The translations under genes were made by a program, and so were the position numbers. A stretch of DNA of 64,000 bases from Mycobacterium sp. PO1 (GTDB taxonomy: Bacteria > Actinomycetota > Actinomycetes > Mycobacteriales > Mycobacteriaceae): positions 243 through 64,242 of the forward strand of contig NZ_BLTG01000011.1 in the NCBI RefSeq assembly GCF_017312405.1, written 5' to 3'. This document shows, piece by piece, positions 26,050 to 34,991 of the stretch. Positions within the stretch are counted from its first letter, which is position 1; each line of letters opens with the position of its first letter. Below the pieces are notes generated by a model, which did no database searches, was not told the origin of the DNA, and saw nothing but the letters and a program-made list of their open reading frames with translations.

Positions 26050-26625
26050 TCAGCTCTGCCCGGTGAACCCGAGGCTGGGGAGCAGGACCTGGTCGACCAG
26101 TATGCGTACGGTCTCCTGCGTCGGCGCCCGCCCGGAGATCAGGGACCGGAACACCAGATAGCCCGGCATCAGATCGAAGATCTCGTCGTCGATCGGAGCG
26201 TCGATCTCCCCGCGCTCGATTGCCTCGGCGAGAACCTCTTCGATCACGAGCTTGCGCTGGTGGACGAATTCCTTCTGCATCGCCTCGCTCAGCCGCGGGT
26301 TGTGCGACATCTCGTTAAGCACCGCGCGCATGGTGGCGCCGTGCTCGCGGGCGTGGTTGCAGACACCGGCGCCCATCGCCAACAGGTCACCGCGCAGCGA
26401 CCCGGTGCGGGGAGGGACAGCCGACACGCGGGTGCCCTCGATGAATGCCGCCAGAACCAGATCGGCTTTGGTCGGCCACCGGCGATACACGGTCGACTTG
26501 CTGGCTTTCGCCTGGACCGCGACAGCCTCGACCGAGAGTCGGTCGTAGCCGTGTTGTCGCAGCAGGTCGAGTGTGATCGTGAGCAGCTCGACTTCGCGGT
26601 CTGTCCAGCTCACAGCACCTCGCAT
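26050..26625 (-). CDS. TetR-family repressor of mmpS-mmpL
   Basis: 191 aa from ATG 26625 (GGTGA site just upstream; an upstream in-frame start adds residues across the operator). The N-terminal helix-turn-helix reads YDRLSVEAVAVQAKASKSTVYRRWPTKADLV, as in TetR proteins. The C-terminal ligand domain is helical. It is divergent from mmpS with 124 bases between starts and a perfect palindrome in between, so it most likely represses mmpS-mmpL and itself. It is convergent with dnaX (1-base gap). Confidence 0.87.
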   Translation of the reverse strand: MRGAVSWTDREVELLTITLDLLRQHGYDRLSVEAVAVQAKASKSTVYRRWPTKADLVLAAFIEGTRVSAVPPRTGSLRGDLLAMGAGVCNHAREHGATMRAVLNEMSHNPRLSEAMQKEFVHQRKLVIEEVLAEAIERGEIDAPIDDEIFDLMPGYLVFRSLISGRAPTQETVRILVDQVLLPSLGFTGQS

Positions 26626-26653
26626 GTCGTCACCGCAGCAGTTGCGGTCGGCA

Positions 26654-26667
26654 GTACGGTACCGTAC
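26654..26667. promoter_or_regulatory. TetR operator candidate, 14-bp palindrome GTACGGTACCGTAC
   Basis: A perfect palindrome, followed by an extra CGTAC direct copy to 26672, between the divergent tetR and mmpS genes. Size and symmetry fit a TetR dimer site. It is 29 bases upstream of the repressor start. Confidence 0.6.
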
Positions 26668-26749
26668 CGTACGCTCAGGGTCCACTCAGGCGGGCGATGG
26701 CCCTAGGGTGTGCGAGGCGGTGCTGGCTTGGTCATCGAAAGGCTTTGGG

Positions 26750-27196
26750 GTGAGCAACTTTTCGGTCGGCGCCGTGGCGAAACGCTATTGGACGGTCATC
26801 GTGGCCGTCGCCGTCGTGGCTGTTGTCGGATTCAGCATCTACCGGCTGCACGGCATCTTCGGCTCCGACAATGTGGTGTCCAAGCCCGGCGGCGAAGCGC
26901 TGGAGAACACCGGCTACAACCCCAAACGGGTGCTGTTGGAGGTGTTCGGTTCGCCGGGCAGCGTGGCCACCATCAACTACCTGGACGAGAACGCGCAGCC
27001 GCAACGCGTCGACGACGCGCCGCTGCCGTGGTCGCACACACTGACCACCGATGAGCCGACCCTCTACGCCGACCTGCGTGCCCAGGGGGACGGCGCCACC
27101 ATCGGCTGCCGCATCACCGTCAATGACGTCGTCAAGGACGAAAGGTCGACCTCCAACGTGAACGGCTACATCTCTTGCCTGGACAAGACCGCGTGA
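26750..27196 (+). CDS. MmpS-family membrane accessory protein
   Basis: 148 aa from GTG 26750, with a GAAAGG site upstream. One N-terminal membrane helix (YWTVIVAVAVVAVVGFSIYR) precedes an extracytoplasmic beta-rich domain with the family pattern VLLEVFGSPGSVATINYLDE and a conserved cysteine pair (ATIGCRITVNDVV, GYISCLDK). MmpS4/5-type proteins assist MmpL transporters in siderophore or lipid export. It overlaps the mmpL start by GTGA. Confidence 0.9.
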   Translation: MSNFSVGAVAKRYWTVIVAVAVVAVVGFSIYRLHGIFGSDNVVSKPGGEALENTGYNPKRVLLEVFGSPGSVATINYLDENAQPQRVDDAPLPWSHTLTTDEPTLYADLRAQGDGATIGCRITVNDVVKDERSTSNVNGYISCLDKTA

Positions 27197-30111
27197 GCGA
27201 GCATCGGGTCGAGGACGCCGTCGAGGGCTCGCGGCCCGCCCGCGTCATCCGGCGTCTCGCCGTACCGATCCTGCTTCTCTGGATCGCCGTCGCCGCGGTG
27301 TCCAACATCGTCTCGCCGCAACTCGAGGTGGTCGGCGCGGCACGATCGGTGCCGCTCAACGCGGCCGACTCGCCGTCGATCGAGGCGATGCGCCACATCG
27401 GCCAGGTCTTCGACGAATTCGACTCCGACAGTGCGGCGATGATCGTCCTCGAAAGCGACCGGCCGCTCGGCGCGCAGGCTCACCGGTACTACGACACGCT
27501 GGTCGAGCGGCTCGAGCAGGACACCACCCATGTCGAGCACATCCAGGACTTCTGGGGCGATCCACTGACCGCGGGAGGTTCGCAGTCCAAGGATGGCAAG
27601 GCCGCTCTGGTGCAGCTCTACCTGGCCGGCAACCAGGGCGAGGCCCTGGCCAACCAGTCCGTCGACGCCGTCCGCGACATCGTCGCCGACATGCCGCCGC
27701 CACCCGGGCTCGACGTCTACGTCACCGGCGCGGCACCGCTGATCGCCGACAACTTCGAGGTGGGCAGCGCAGGCACCCACAAGGTCACCGCCATCACCTT
27801 CCTGGTCATCGCGGTCATGCTGCTGATCGTCTACCGCTCGGTGACGACGACTCTGATCATGCTGGTCACCGTTCTCATCGAGCTCGCTGCGGCTCGCGGT
27901 GTCGTCTCGACGCTGGCGCACTGGGGTGTCATCGGCCTGTCGACGTACTCGACGAACCTGCTGACCCTGCTGGCCATCGCCGCCGGCACCGACTACGCGA
28001 TCTTCGTCGTCGGGCGCTACCACGAGGCCCGCGGCAGAGGACTCGACCGGATCTCCGCCTACCACGACATGTTCCGCGGGACCGTACACGTCATCGTCGG
28101 CTCCGGTCTGACCATCGCCGGGGCGGTGGCCTGCCTGGCATTCACCCGGCTGCCGTACTTCCAGACGTTGGGCATCCCCGCCGCCCTCGGTGTGCTCGTG
28201 ACCCTGGCTGCTGCCCTCACCCTGGGGCCGGCCGTCCTGCTGATAGCCGGCCGCTTCGGACTCCTGGAGCCCAAACGCACTGTGCGAAGGGCGGGTTGGC
28301 GCCGGATCGGCACCGCGATCGTGCGGTGGCCGGGGCCCATCCTCGTCGTGTCGTGCGCGATCGCGCTGATCGGTCTGCTGGCCCTGCCCGGATATAAGAC
28401 CAGTTACGACGCCCGGCCCTACCTGCCCGACTACGCGCCCGCCGTCGTCGGATATGCGGCCGCGGAACGCCATTTCTCCGAGGCCCGGCTCAACCCGGAA
28501 CTGTTGATGATCGAATCCGATCACGACATGCGCAACCCGGCGGACATGTTGGTACTGGAACGGGTGGCGAAGGCGGTGCTGCACACCCAGGGCATCTCCC
28601 TGGTGCAGTCGATCACCCGGCCGCTGGGTACCCCGATCAGCCACAGCTCCATCCCGTTCCAGATCAGCGCGCAGAGCGCCAGCCAGATCATGAATCTCAG
28701 CTACCAGCAGGCCCGCGGTGAGGACCTGCTCAAGCAGGCCAACGAGATCACCAACACCATCGACATCCTCAAACAGCAACTGGCGCTGCAGCAGGCAAGC
28801 GCCGCGGCCACCCACGAACAGACCGAGGCTTTTCACGACACCGTCACGATCGTCGAAGACCTCCGGGACAAGATCGCCAATTTCGACGATCAGTTCCGGC
28901 CCATCCGCAATTATTTCTATTGGGAACCACACTGTTTCGACATCCCGATGTGCGCGGCGTTGCGGTCGGTGTTCGACTCCATCGACGGAATCAGCAGTCT
29001 CAGCGACCAATTCGCCTCGATCACAGCGAGCCTGGACAAGCTCGATGCGCTCCAGCCGCAGCTGCTGGCGTTGTTGCCGCCGCAGATCGCGATCCAGGAG
29101 CGCAACCGGGATCTGACGCTGTCCAACTACGCCACCACGACGGGGACCAACGACCAGAGCGAGGAGGCCCTGAAGAACGCCACGGCAATGGGCCAGGCCT
29201 TCGACGAGGCCAAGAACGACGACTCGTTCTATCTGCCGCCCGAAGCGTTCGACAATCCCGACTTCAAGCGCGGCCTGAAGCTGTTCCTCTCACCCGACGG
29301 CAAGGCCGCCCGGATGATCATCACCCACGAGGGCACGCCGGCGACGCCCGAGGGCATCTCCCACATCGACGCCATCAAGAACTCGGCGTTCGACGCCATC
29401 AAGGCAACACCCCTGTCGGACGCCAAGATCTACGTCGCGGGCACCGCGTCGACCTACAAGGACATCCAGGACGGCGCGAAGTACGACCTGCTGATCGCCG
29501 CGATGGCGGCGCTGGCCCTCATCCTGCTGATCATGATGTTCATCACCCGAAGCCTGGTGGCGGCCATCGTGATCGTCGGAACGGTGGCGCTCTCGCTGGG
29601 CGCGTCGTTCGGGCTGTCGGTGTTGGTGTGGCAGTACATCTTCGGGATCCAGCTGTACTGGATCGTGCTCGCCCTGGCCATCATCCTGCTGTTGGCGGTG
29701 GGAGCCGACTACAACCTGCTGCTGATATCCCGTTTCAAGGAAGAGATCGGGGCCGGACTGAACACCGGCATCATCCGCGCGATGGCCGGCACAGGGGGCG
29801 TTGTCACCGCTGCCGGACTGGTGTTCGCCGCCACGATGTCGTCGTTCATCTTCAGCGACCTGCTGGTGCTGGGCCAGATCGGCACCACCATCGGGTTGGG
29901 TCTGCTGTTCGACACCCTGATCGTACGGTCGTTCATGACACCGTCGATCGCGGCGATCCTGGGCCGCTGGTTCTGGTGGCCGCTGAACGTGAGGACCCGG
30001 CCTGCCAGCGGCATGCTTCGCCCGTTCGGTTCCCGCAACGCTGTGCGCGCGCTCCTCAGCCCGCCGACGGGTGGCGCTGGGCGCCGGACCGCCCCGCCTT
30101 CCGGGAGCTAG
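27193..30111 (+). CDS. MmpL-family RND transporter
   Basis: 972 aa from GTG 27193, which overlaps the mmpS stop. It has the RND architecture: one helix near the N-terminus, a periplasmic loop, a TM bundle (HKVTAITFLVIAVMLLIVYR, GTDYAIFVVGRYHEARGRG), a large second loop with a coiled-coil-like region (about 500-560), and a second TM bundle with GADYNLLLISRFKEE. The paired Asp-Tyr motifs (GTDYAIF, GADYNLL) serve proton translocation. It belongs with the MmpL4/MmpL5-like clade that pairs with MmpS for siderophore and drug efflux. The precise cargo is not predictable. Confidence 0.92.
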   Translation: MSEHRVEDAVEGSRPARVIRRLAVPILLLWIAVAAVSNIVSPQLEVVGAARSVPLNAADSPSIEAMRHIGQVFDEFDSDSAAMIVLESDRPLGAQAHRYYDTLVERLEQDTTHVEHIQDFWGDPLTAGGSQSKDGKAALVQLYLAGNQGEALANQSVDAVRDIVADMPPPPGLDVYVTGAAPLIADNFEVGSAGTHKVTAITFLVIAVMLLIVYRSVTTTLIMLVTVLIELAAARGVVSTLAHWGVIGLSTYSTNLLTLLAIAAGTDYAIFVVGRYHEARGRGLDRISAYHDMFRGTVHVIVGSGLTIAGAVACLAFTRLPYFQTLGIPAALGVLVTLAAALTLGPAVLLIAGRFGLLEPKRTVRRAGWRRIGTAIVRWPGPILVVSCAIALIGLLALPGYKTSYDARPYLPDYAPAVVGYAAAERHFSEARLNPELLMIESDHDMRNPADMLVLERVAKAVLHTQGISLVQSITRPLGTPISHSSIPFQISAQSASQIMNLSYQQARGEDLLKQANEITNTIDILKQQLALQQASAAATHEQTEAFHDTVTIVEDLRDKIANFDDQFRPIRNYFYWEPHCFDIPMCAALRSVFDSIDGISSLSDQFASITASLDKLDALQPQLLALLPPQIAIQERNRDLTLSNYATTTGTNDQSEEALKNATAMGQAFDEAKNDDSFYLPPEAFDNPDFKRGLKLFLSPDGKAARMIITHEGTPATPEGISHIDAIKNSAFDAIKATPLSDAKIYVAGTASTYKDIQDGAKYDLLIAAMAALALILLIMMFITRSLVAAIVIVGTVALSLGASFGLSVLVWQYIFGIQLYWIVLALAIILLLAVGADYNLLLISRFKEEIGAGLNTGIIRAMAGTGGVVTAAGLVFAATMSSFIFSDLLVLGQIGTTIGLGLLFDTLIVRSFMTPSIAAILGRWFWWPLNVRTRPASGMLRPFGSRNAVRALLSPPTGGAGRRTAPPSGS

Positions 30112-30479
30112 CTCTTTTCCGGCAGCACCAGCATCGGCAGCACCAGCGTGGCCACCGCGGTGACCAGCCACACCACCACCGTGGCGCCGACCCACGAACC
30201 GATACCGCTGATGCTCAAGCCATTCGACAGCAGCGACGCGAGCAGCAACGCGACGAACGTCGAGACCAGGCCGATTCCGCCGAGGAACGCCGAGGCGTAC
30301 TTGGTGGCCATCTTCAGGAACAGCGGCGACAGCAACGCCTGCGCCACCGTGAAGACCACCACTGCGGCGACGAACCCCCACGCCGACAATCGCACTCCCG
30401 GTACCACCAGGGACGCCACCACCAGCCCGATCGCCGACGAACCCAGGAACACTGCGACACGCAGCAGGAAGCGGATCAC
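30108..30479 (-). CDS. Small phage-holin-4-like membrane protein
   Basis: 123 aa with four hydrophobic segments (FLLRVAVFLGSSAIGLVVAS and AWGFVAAVVVFTVAQALLSP among them) covering nearly the whole chain, as in the Phage_holin_4_2/YvlD superfamily of bacterial membrane proteins. It lies 17 bases downstream of the methyltransferase gene in the same direction. It may therefore be a third member of the 10-methylstearate operon, comparable in position to tmsC of other actinobacteria (remembered, not verified). Its 3' end overlaps that of mmpL by 4 bases. Confidence 0.7.
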   Translation of the reverse strand: MIRFLLRVAVFLGSSAIGLVVASLVVPGVRLSAWGFVAAVVVFTVAQALLSPLFLKMATKYASAFLGGIGLVSTFVALLLASLLSNGLSISGIGSWVGATVVVWLVTAVATLVLPMLVLPEKS

Positions 30480-30496
30480 GGGATCAGCCTAGAACG

Positions 30497-31816
30497 TCAG
30501 GCGGCCCACCAGGGGCGCAATGGAAGACCGCCGTCGTGACCGTGCGCGTCGAGTTTGACCGCGAGCACCTGGTGCAACTGGATCGCGTTCTGCTCGAATC
30601 CCACCCGCGAGCCCGCCATGTAGAGACCCCACACCTTCGCCGTGGCGATCCCGACCTCGGCGACCGCGTCGTCCCAGTTCGCCACCAGGTTGGCGCACCA
30701 GTCACGCAGCGTCATCGCGTAGTGGTGGCGCAGGTTCTCCTCGTGCACCACCTCCATGCCGACGTCCTGGATCTCGGTGATGATGCGCCCGGATCCGGTG
30801 AGCTCCCCATCGGGGAACACGTAACGGTCGATGAAGCTGCCGGCGGCGGGGCCGTGCCGGTTGTCGTGGCGCGTGATGCAGTGGTTGAGCAGCAATCCGC
30901 CCGTGCGGAGCTTGGACTGCAGGAACCGGAAGTAGCTCGGGTAGTTCGCCACCCCGATGTGCTCGGTCAACCCGATCGAGGACACCGCGTCGAACTGCGA
31001 CTCGTGCACGTCGCGGTAGTCGCTGTGGCGCACCTCGGCCAGATCGCCCAGGCCTTCTTCGGCGATGGCCTTCTGAGCCCACTCCGCCTGCTGGGCCGAC
31101 AGCGTCACCCCGATGGCCTTCACGCCGTGGCGGGCGGCGTAGCGCACCATGCCGCCCCAGCCGCATCCCACGTCCAGCAGCCGGTCACCCGGGCGCAGAC
31201 GCAACTTCTCGAACACCAACCGGTACTTGTTGTCCTGCGCCTCCTCCAGCGATGCGTCCGGACGCGGGTAGCAGGCACAGGTGTAGGTCATCGACGGGCC
31301 CAGCACCATTTCGTAGAACCTGTTGGACACGTCGTAATGGTGGTGGATGGCGTCGGCATCGCGGGTCTTGCTGTGCCGCAAACCTTCTGCGATGCGGCGC
31401 CAGCGCGGCAGCGCCTCCTGCGGCGGCGGGGAGATGGGCCGCAGATGCTCGATGCCGATCGAACGGATGATCTGCGCCAGCACGCGGGCCGGCGGCCGTT
31501 TGAAGGCCAGTTTCTCCACCAGTGCGGTGAGAAGTTCGTAGGGGTCACCGGGATGCACACCGTGCAACTCCAGATCACCCGAGATGTAGGCGCGCGCCAA
31601 ACCCAGATCACCCGGGGCGGTCGCCAGGTAGGTGGTGCCGCGCGGCGTGCGCAGATCCAGCCCTACGGACGCGTCCTCGGGACCGGCGCTGCTCCCGTCG
31701 TACGCGGTGAACCTCAGCGGCAGCCGACCCGCGGCGAAGATCTCGAGGATCTCGGCCAGGGTCAGCTTTCGGTCATCGTCGTGGCCCTGCGTGGTGTGTT
31801 CCCGAAACGTGGTCAT
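30497..31816 (-). CDS. bfaB: SAM-dependent fatty acyl methyltransferase (tuberculostearic acid synthesis)
   Basis: 439 aa, cyclopropane fatty acid synthase-like. The SAM motif is DRLLDVGCGWGGMVRYAARHG; further family motifs are SIGLTEHIGVANYPSYFRF and RTGGLLLNHCITRH. Orthologue of Rv3720. BfaB adds a methyl group to oleoyl phospholipid, giving 10-methylene stearate; BfaA next to it reduces the product to tuberculostearic (10-methylstearic) acid. It overlaps bfaA by ATGA, so the pair is translationally coupled. Assignment to this pathway rests on family plus the bfaA-bfaB pairing. Confidence 0.85.
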   Translation of the reverse strand: MTTFREHTTQGHDDDRKLTLAEILEIFAAGRLPLRFTAYDGSSAGPEDASVGLDLRTPRGTTYLATAPGDLGLARAYISGDLELHGVHPGDPYELLTALVEKLAFKRPPARVLAQIIRSIGIEHLRPISPPPQEALPRWRRIAEGLRHSKTRDADAIHHHYDVSNRFYEMVLGPSMTYTCACYPRPDASLEEAQDNKYRLVFEKLRLRPGDRLLDVGCGWGGMVRYAARHGVKAIGVTLSAQQAEWAQKAIAEEGLGDLAEVRHSDYRDVHESQFDAVSSIGLTEHIGVANYPSYFRFLQSKLRTGGLLLNHCITRHDNRHGPAAGSFIDRYVFPDGELTGSGRIITEIQDVGMEVVHEENLRHHYAMTLRDWCANLVANWDDAVAEVGIATAKVWGLYMAGSRVGFEQNAIQLHQVLAVKLDAHGHDGGLPLRPWWAA

Positions 31817-33192
31817 TGTCTTCGCACCGCCTTCGCGTACAGATCGAGAAACCGGGAATCCGGGTCGTAAGCCTTCTTCACCGTCATGTAGGTCTCACCG
31901 CCGTAGAGCGCGGCGAACTCGTCGGCGGCATAGAACGCGTCAGAGTACAGCGACTTGTGGCCGTCGAGGTCGCTGACCTTCCGTTCGATCATCTTGTTGG
32001 TGTACCCGGGCTCGGGCCCGATAGGCACCGAGGACCAGAATCCGACGTTGACATAGCTGTGGTGCGGCCGGATCGGGTACAGCGGCCAGCTGCGATCGTC
32101 ACGAAGCCGCAACGGGCACAGCCAGATCGGCTCGATCGGCACGGTTTCGAGGAACCAGGTCAGGAACTCCACGGTGCGCTCGATCGGCACCTCGACGTCC
32201 TGGACCACCCGTTCGCGGGGCGGCCTGCCGTTTCGTTTCTCGATCCGATCGGCGATGTCGAAGCGCTGGTCGTAGCCGATGAGCTTCCAGTAGAAGCTGC
32301 TCCGCCTCAACCGGCGCGGCCACCAGCGGCGGATCCGCGGGTTCTGCGCACCGAACGCCCGGGAGCACCAGAACCAGTCGGTGTCCCAGCGCCACAGGTA
32401 GTCGTGAATGGTGAGCCGGTCATGCTTCTCGCCCGCCGCATGCTGGATGGACCGGTAGTAGATGTCGGCGCCGGTGTAGTCACTGACGGGGCCGGGCGTC
32501 GCAGTCTGCACACCCAGGCACAGATAGCTTTCCTCGGCGCTGAACACCACGGCGTCGACGTAATCCACCCGAACGCCGTCCAGTCCACCGGTTTCGACGA
32601 TCCGGTCCATGGTCTCGATGAGTGCATCCAGCGAGTCGAACCGCAGATGGCGCAGCGCGACAAACGGTTTGACCGGTTCCAGCTCGATCCTCAATCGCAC
32701 CGAATAGCCCAAGGTGCCATAAGAATTGGGGAACGAACGGAACAGGTCGGGGTTCTCGTCGGCAGATGCGCGCACCACCTCGCCGGTGCCGGTGAGGATG
32801 TCCATCTCGAGCACCGACTCGTGCGGCAGGCCGTTGCGGAACGATGCCGACTCGATGCCCAGACCGGTGACTGCGCCACCGAGCGTGATGGTCTTGAGCT
32901 GCGGCACCACCAGTGGTGACAGCCCGTGCGGCAGTGTGGCGGCGACGAGATCCTCGTAGGTGCACATGCCCTCGACGTCGGCGGTGCGCTGCTCGGGGTC
33001 GACGGAGATGACGCCGGTCAACCCGGAGGTGTCCAGGCCCGGCGCGGAGGTCTTGGCGCGGGTGCGGAACAGGTTGGAGGTCGGTTTGGCGAGCCGCACC
33101 GTCGCGTCGGCGGGGATGGCGCGATAGCTCTCGAGGAGCCGCTGCACGCCGAGCGCGTGAGCAGCCCGTGCGTCGGTCGGGGCAACAGACAC
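31813..33192 (-). CDS. bfaA: FAD-binding oxidoreductase (10-methylene-stearate reductase)
   Basis: 459 aa, GTG start. FAD-linked (PCMH/VAO-type) domain: GVISVDPEQRTADVEGMCTYEDLVAATLPHG and TLGGAVTGLGIESASFRNGL. The C-terminal half resembles DWARF1/alkyl-DHAP-synthase-like reductases (SYVNVGFWSSV, YGGETYMTVKKAYDPDSRF). Orthologue of Rv3719. It supplies the NADPH-dependent reduction step in 10-methylstearate synthesis. A TAGCGT -10-like element ends 6 bases before the GTG, so the transcript may be leaderless. Confidence 0.83.
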   Translation of the reverse strand: MSVAPTDARAAHALGVQRLLESYRAIPADATVRLAKPTSNLFRTRAKTSAPGLDTSGLTGVISVDPEQRTADVEGMCTYEDLVAATLPHGLSPLVVPQLKTITLGGAVTGLGIESASFRNGLPHESVLEMDILTGTGEVVRASADENPDLFRSFPNSYGTLGYSVRLRIELEPVKPFVALRHLRFDSLDALIETMDRIVETGGLDGVRVDYVDAVVFSAEESYLCLGVQTATPGPVSDYTGADIYYRSIQHAAGEKHDRLTIHDYLWRWDTDWFWCSRAFGAQNPRIRRWWPRRLRRSSFYWKLIGYDQRFDIADRIEKRNGRPPRERVVQDVEVPIERTVEFLTWFLETVPIEPIWLCPLRLRDDRSWPLYPIRPHHSYVNVGFWSSVPIGPEPGYTNKMIERKVSDLDGHKSLYSDAFYAADEFAALYGGETYMTVKKAYDPDSRFLDLYAKAVRRQ

Positions 33193-33198
33193 ACATAT

Positions 33199-33204
33199 AC
33201 GCTA
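33199..33204 (-). promoter_or_regulatory. Candidate -10 box (TAGCGT) for leaderless bfaA transcript
   Basis: TAGCGT on the minus strand is separated by 6 bases from the bfaA GTG, placing a start site on the start codon. No convincing -35 is visible. Confidence 0.3.
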
Positions 33205-33259
33205 GTCCGCGGTGGCAACCGATGCGACCGCACCGGGCTTTGACAAGGAGTTCTCACTG

Positions 33260-33733
33260 ATGGCACAGGTCAGCGCGACCAGCACGGACTTGATCGACGC
33301 CGACCCGGCGACGGTGCTCGGCGCTGTCGCCGACTACGAGGCGATGCGTCCGAAGATCCTGTCCTCGCACTACAGCGGCTACCGGGTACTCGAGGGCGGC
33401 CAGGGAGCGGGCACCGTCGCGGAGTGGACGCTGCAGGCCACCAAGTCGCGGTCCCGCCAGGTGAAGGCCACCGTCGACGTCGCCGGCCGCACCGTCATCG
33501 AGAAAGACGCCAACTCGTCGATGGTGACCAACTGGACCGTCGCCCCGGCCGGTCCCGGCTCGTCGGTCACGGTGAAGACGTCCTGGACCGGGGCGGGTGG
33601 CATCGGCGGCTTCTTCGAGAAGATCTTCGCGCCGATCGGTTTGCGCCGGATCCAGGCCGAGGTGCTCGGCAACCTCAAACGGGAGGTCGAGGGCACCGTG
33701 GGCCTGGAGGGCACCGGCGTCGACGCCGAGTGA
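33260..33733 (+). CDS. SRPBCC (START-like) family protein
   Basis: 157 aa from ATG 33260 with an AAGGAG site 9 bases upstream; an in-frame ATG at 33212 lacks one. The START/polyketide-cyclase-like helix-grip pattern runs throughout: ATVLGAVADYEAMRPKILSS at the N-terminus and the final amphipathic helix GLRRIQAEVLGNLKREVEG. Orthologue of Rv3718c by position. Such proteins bind hydrophobic ligands; the ligand is unknown. It is divergent from bfaA with 67 bases between. Confidence 0.8.
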   Translation: MAQVSATSTDLIDADPATVLGAVADYEAMRPKILSSHYSGYRVLEGGQGAGTVAEWTLQATKSRSRQVKATVDVAGRTVIEKDANSSMVTNWTVAPAGPGSSVTVKTSWTGAGGIGGFFEKIFAPIGLRRIQAEVLGNLKREVEGTVGLEGTGVDAE

Positions 33734-33745
33734 CCCGGGCCCGGC

Positions 33746-34513
33746 TCAGCCCCGCTGGGCGGCCAGGAACGCGGCGATGCCGCGCACGACCGCCTCGGCG
33801 TACTTCTGCCGCCCCTCGGGTGTCTTCATCAGCGCCGAGTCGGCGGGGTTCTTCATGTTGCCGAGTTCGACGAGGATCGACGGGTACTGGGCCAGGTTGA
33901 GCCCGGCGATGTCGGAACGCGGGTTCAGCCCCGAGGATCCGATGTAGGTCGCCGGGGGAATGCCCGAGCCGGCCAAGGTGTCGCGCATCGTGCGCGCGAA
34001 CTGCACCGCGGGCCCTGCCTGCGCCTGGTTCAGTGGCGGCGACGAGTACAGCACGTGGAACCCGCGGCCGGTCGCCGGCCCGCCGTCGGCGTGGATCGAC
34101 ACGATGGCGTTGGGCTGGATGGAGTTGGCCAGCGCCGCCCGCTCGTCGACGCACGGGCCCGGACCGCTGTCGTCGCCGCGGGACATCGCGGTGCGCACGC
34201 CCAGCGCGGTCAGCGCCTGGCGGATCCGCAGCGTGGTGTCCCAATTGAAGGTGTGCTCGGGATAGCCGTCGTCGGTCGCGCTGCCGCTGGCCTGGCAGTC
34301 CTTCGTGCCGCCACGTCCGGTGGGAACCTGTCTGCTGAGCGTGGCCGCGTCGTTGGTGCCCTGGTGGCCCGGATCGAGGAAGACGATCATGCCGGCGATG
34401 CTGGTGGGTGCGGCTTGCGCGGGGCTGGCCAGCGTCGACGCGGCGACGAGTAGTGCGGCCGCCAAAGCCGAGGCCATCCGCGCACCGACACGCAGAGTTG
34501 CTGGTACGTGCAC
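33746..34513 (-). CDS. Secreted N-acetylmuramoyl-L-alanine amidase (Rv3717 type)
   Basis: 255 aa from GTG 34513, which places a signal peptide (ALAAALLVAASTLASPAQAAP) at the N-terminus; longer in-frame readings have none. It is an Amidase_3 domain: zinc ligands in VFLDPGHQG and in YPEHTFNWD, then SIHADGGP, and the catalytic glutamate in ILVELGNMKNPADS. A cysteine pair (KDCQASG and PGPCVDERA) fits the disulfide of Rv3717. It cleaves the stem peptide from muramic acid and acts in the periplasm. There is no separate cell-wall-binding domain, as in Rv3717. Confidence 0.92.
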   Translation of the reverse strand: MHVPATLRVGARMASALAAALLVAASTLASPAQAAPTSIAGMIVFLDPGHQGTNDAATLSRQVPTGRGGTKDCQASGSATDDGYPEHTFNWDTTLRIRQALTALGVRTAMSRGDDSGPGPCVDERAALANSIQPNAIVSIHADGGPATGRGFHVLYSSPPLNQAQAGPAVQFARTMRDTLAGSGIPPATYIGSSGLNPRSDIAGLNLAQYPSILVELGNMKNPADSALMKTPEGRQKYAEAVVRGIAAFLAAQRG

Positions 34514-34641
34514 CGCGCCACGGTAGCCCGCATGGAGACTAGGCTGAAAGGCCGAAGCGTCGCTTCTGGGCGAGCGCAACCAAGTCGAGACAGTTATGCA
34601 ATCAAACGTGCAACTGTGCAACAGGACCAAGAGGATGAACC

Positions 34642-34980
34642 ATGCAACCTGAGGGCCAGGGCCAACCCGATATGTCCGCACTCCTCGCGCAGGCGCAGCA
34701 GGTGCAGCAGCAGCTGATGGAGGCCCAGGAGGCACTCGCCACCGCCGAGGTCCACGGCCAGGCCGGCGGCGGTCTGGTCCAGGTCACCATGCGCGGCAGC
34801 GGCGAGGTGGTGGCCGTGTCCATCGATCCCAAGGTCGTCGACCCCTCCGACGTCGACACGCTGCAGGACCTGATCGTCGGGGCGATCGGCGACGCCGCCA
34901 AGCAGGTGACGATCCTCGCGCACGACCGGCTCGGACCGTTGGCCGGCGGGATGGGCGGGCTCGGCCTGCCAGGCATGTGA
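34642..34980 (+). CDS. YbaB/EbfC-family nucleoid-associated protein
   Basis: 112 aa. The Gln-rich helix ([20 protein letters not shown]) followed by [20 protein letters not shown] matches EbfC/YbaB, a small dimeric DNA-binding protein. A Gly/Leu-rich C-terminal tail ([11 protein letters not shown]) is present. It is 11 bases upstream of recR, the near-universal arrangement, and corresponds to Rv3716c. Confidence 0.92.
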   Translation: MQPEGQGQPDMSALLAQAQQVQQQLMEAQEALATAEVHGQAGGGLVQVTMRGSGEVVAVSIDPKVVDPSDVDTLQDLIVGAIGDAAKQVTILAHDRLGPLAGGMGGLGLPGM

Positions 34981-34991
34981 CGTCCCCGTAG

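Noticed and set aside
32480..33196. Cysteine-rich start MCVCCPD at the bfaA 5' end, resembling a polycysteine leader
   Set aside because: It has no early stop and simply runs as a second frame through bfaA, so it is a shadow of the gene.
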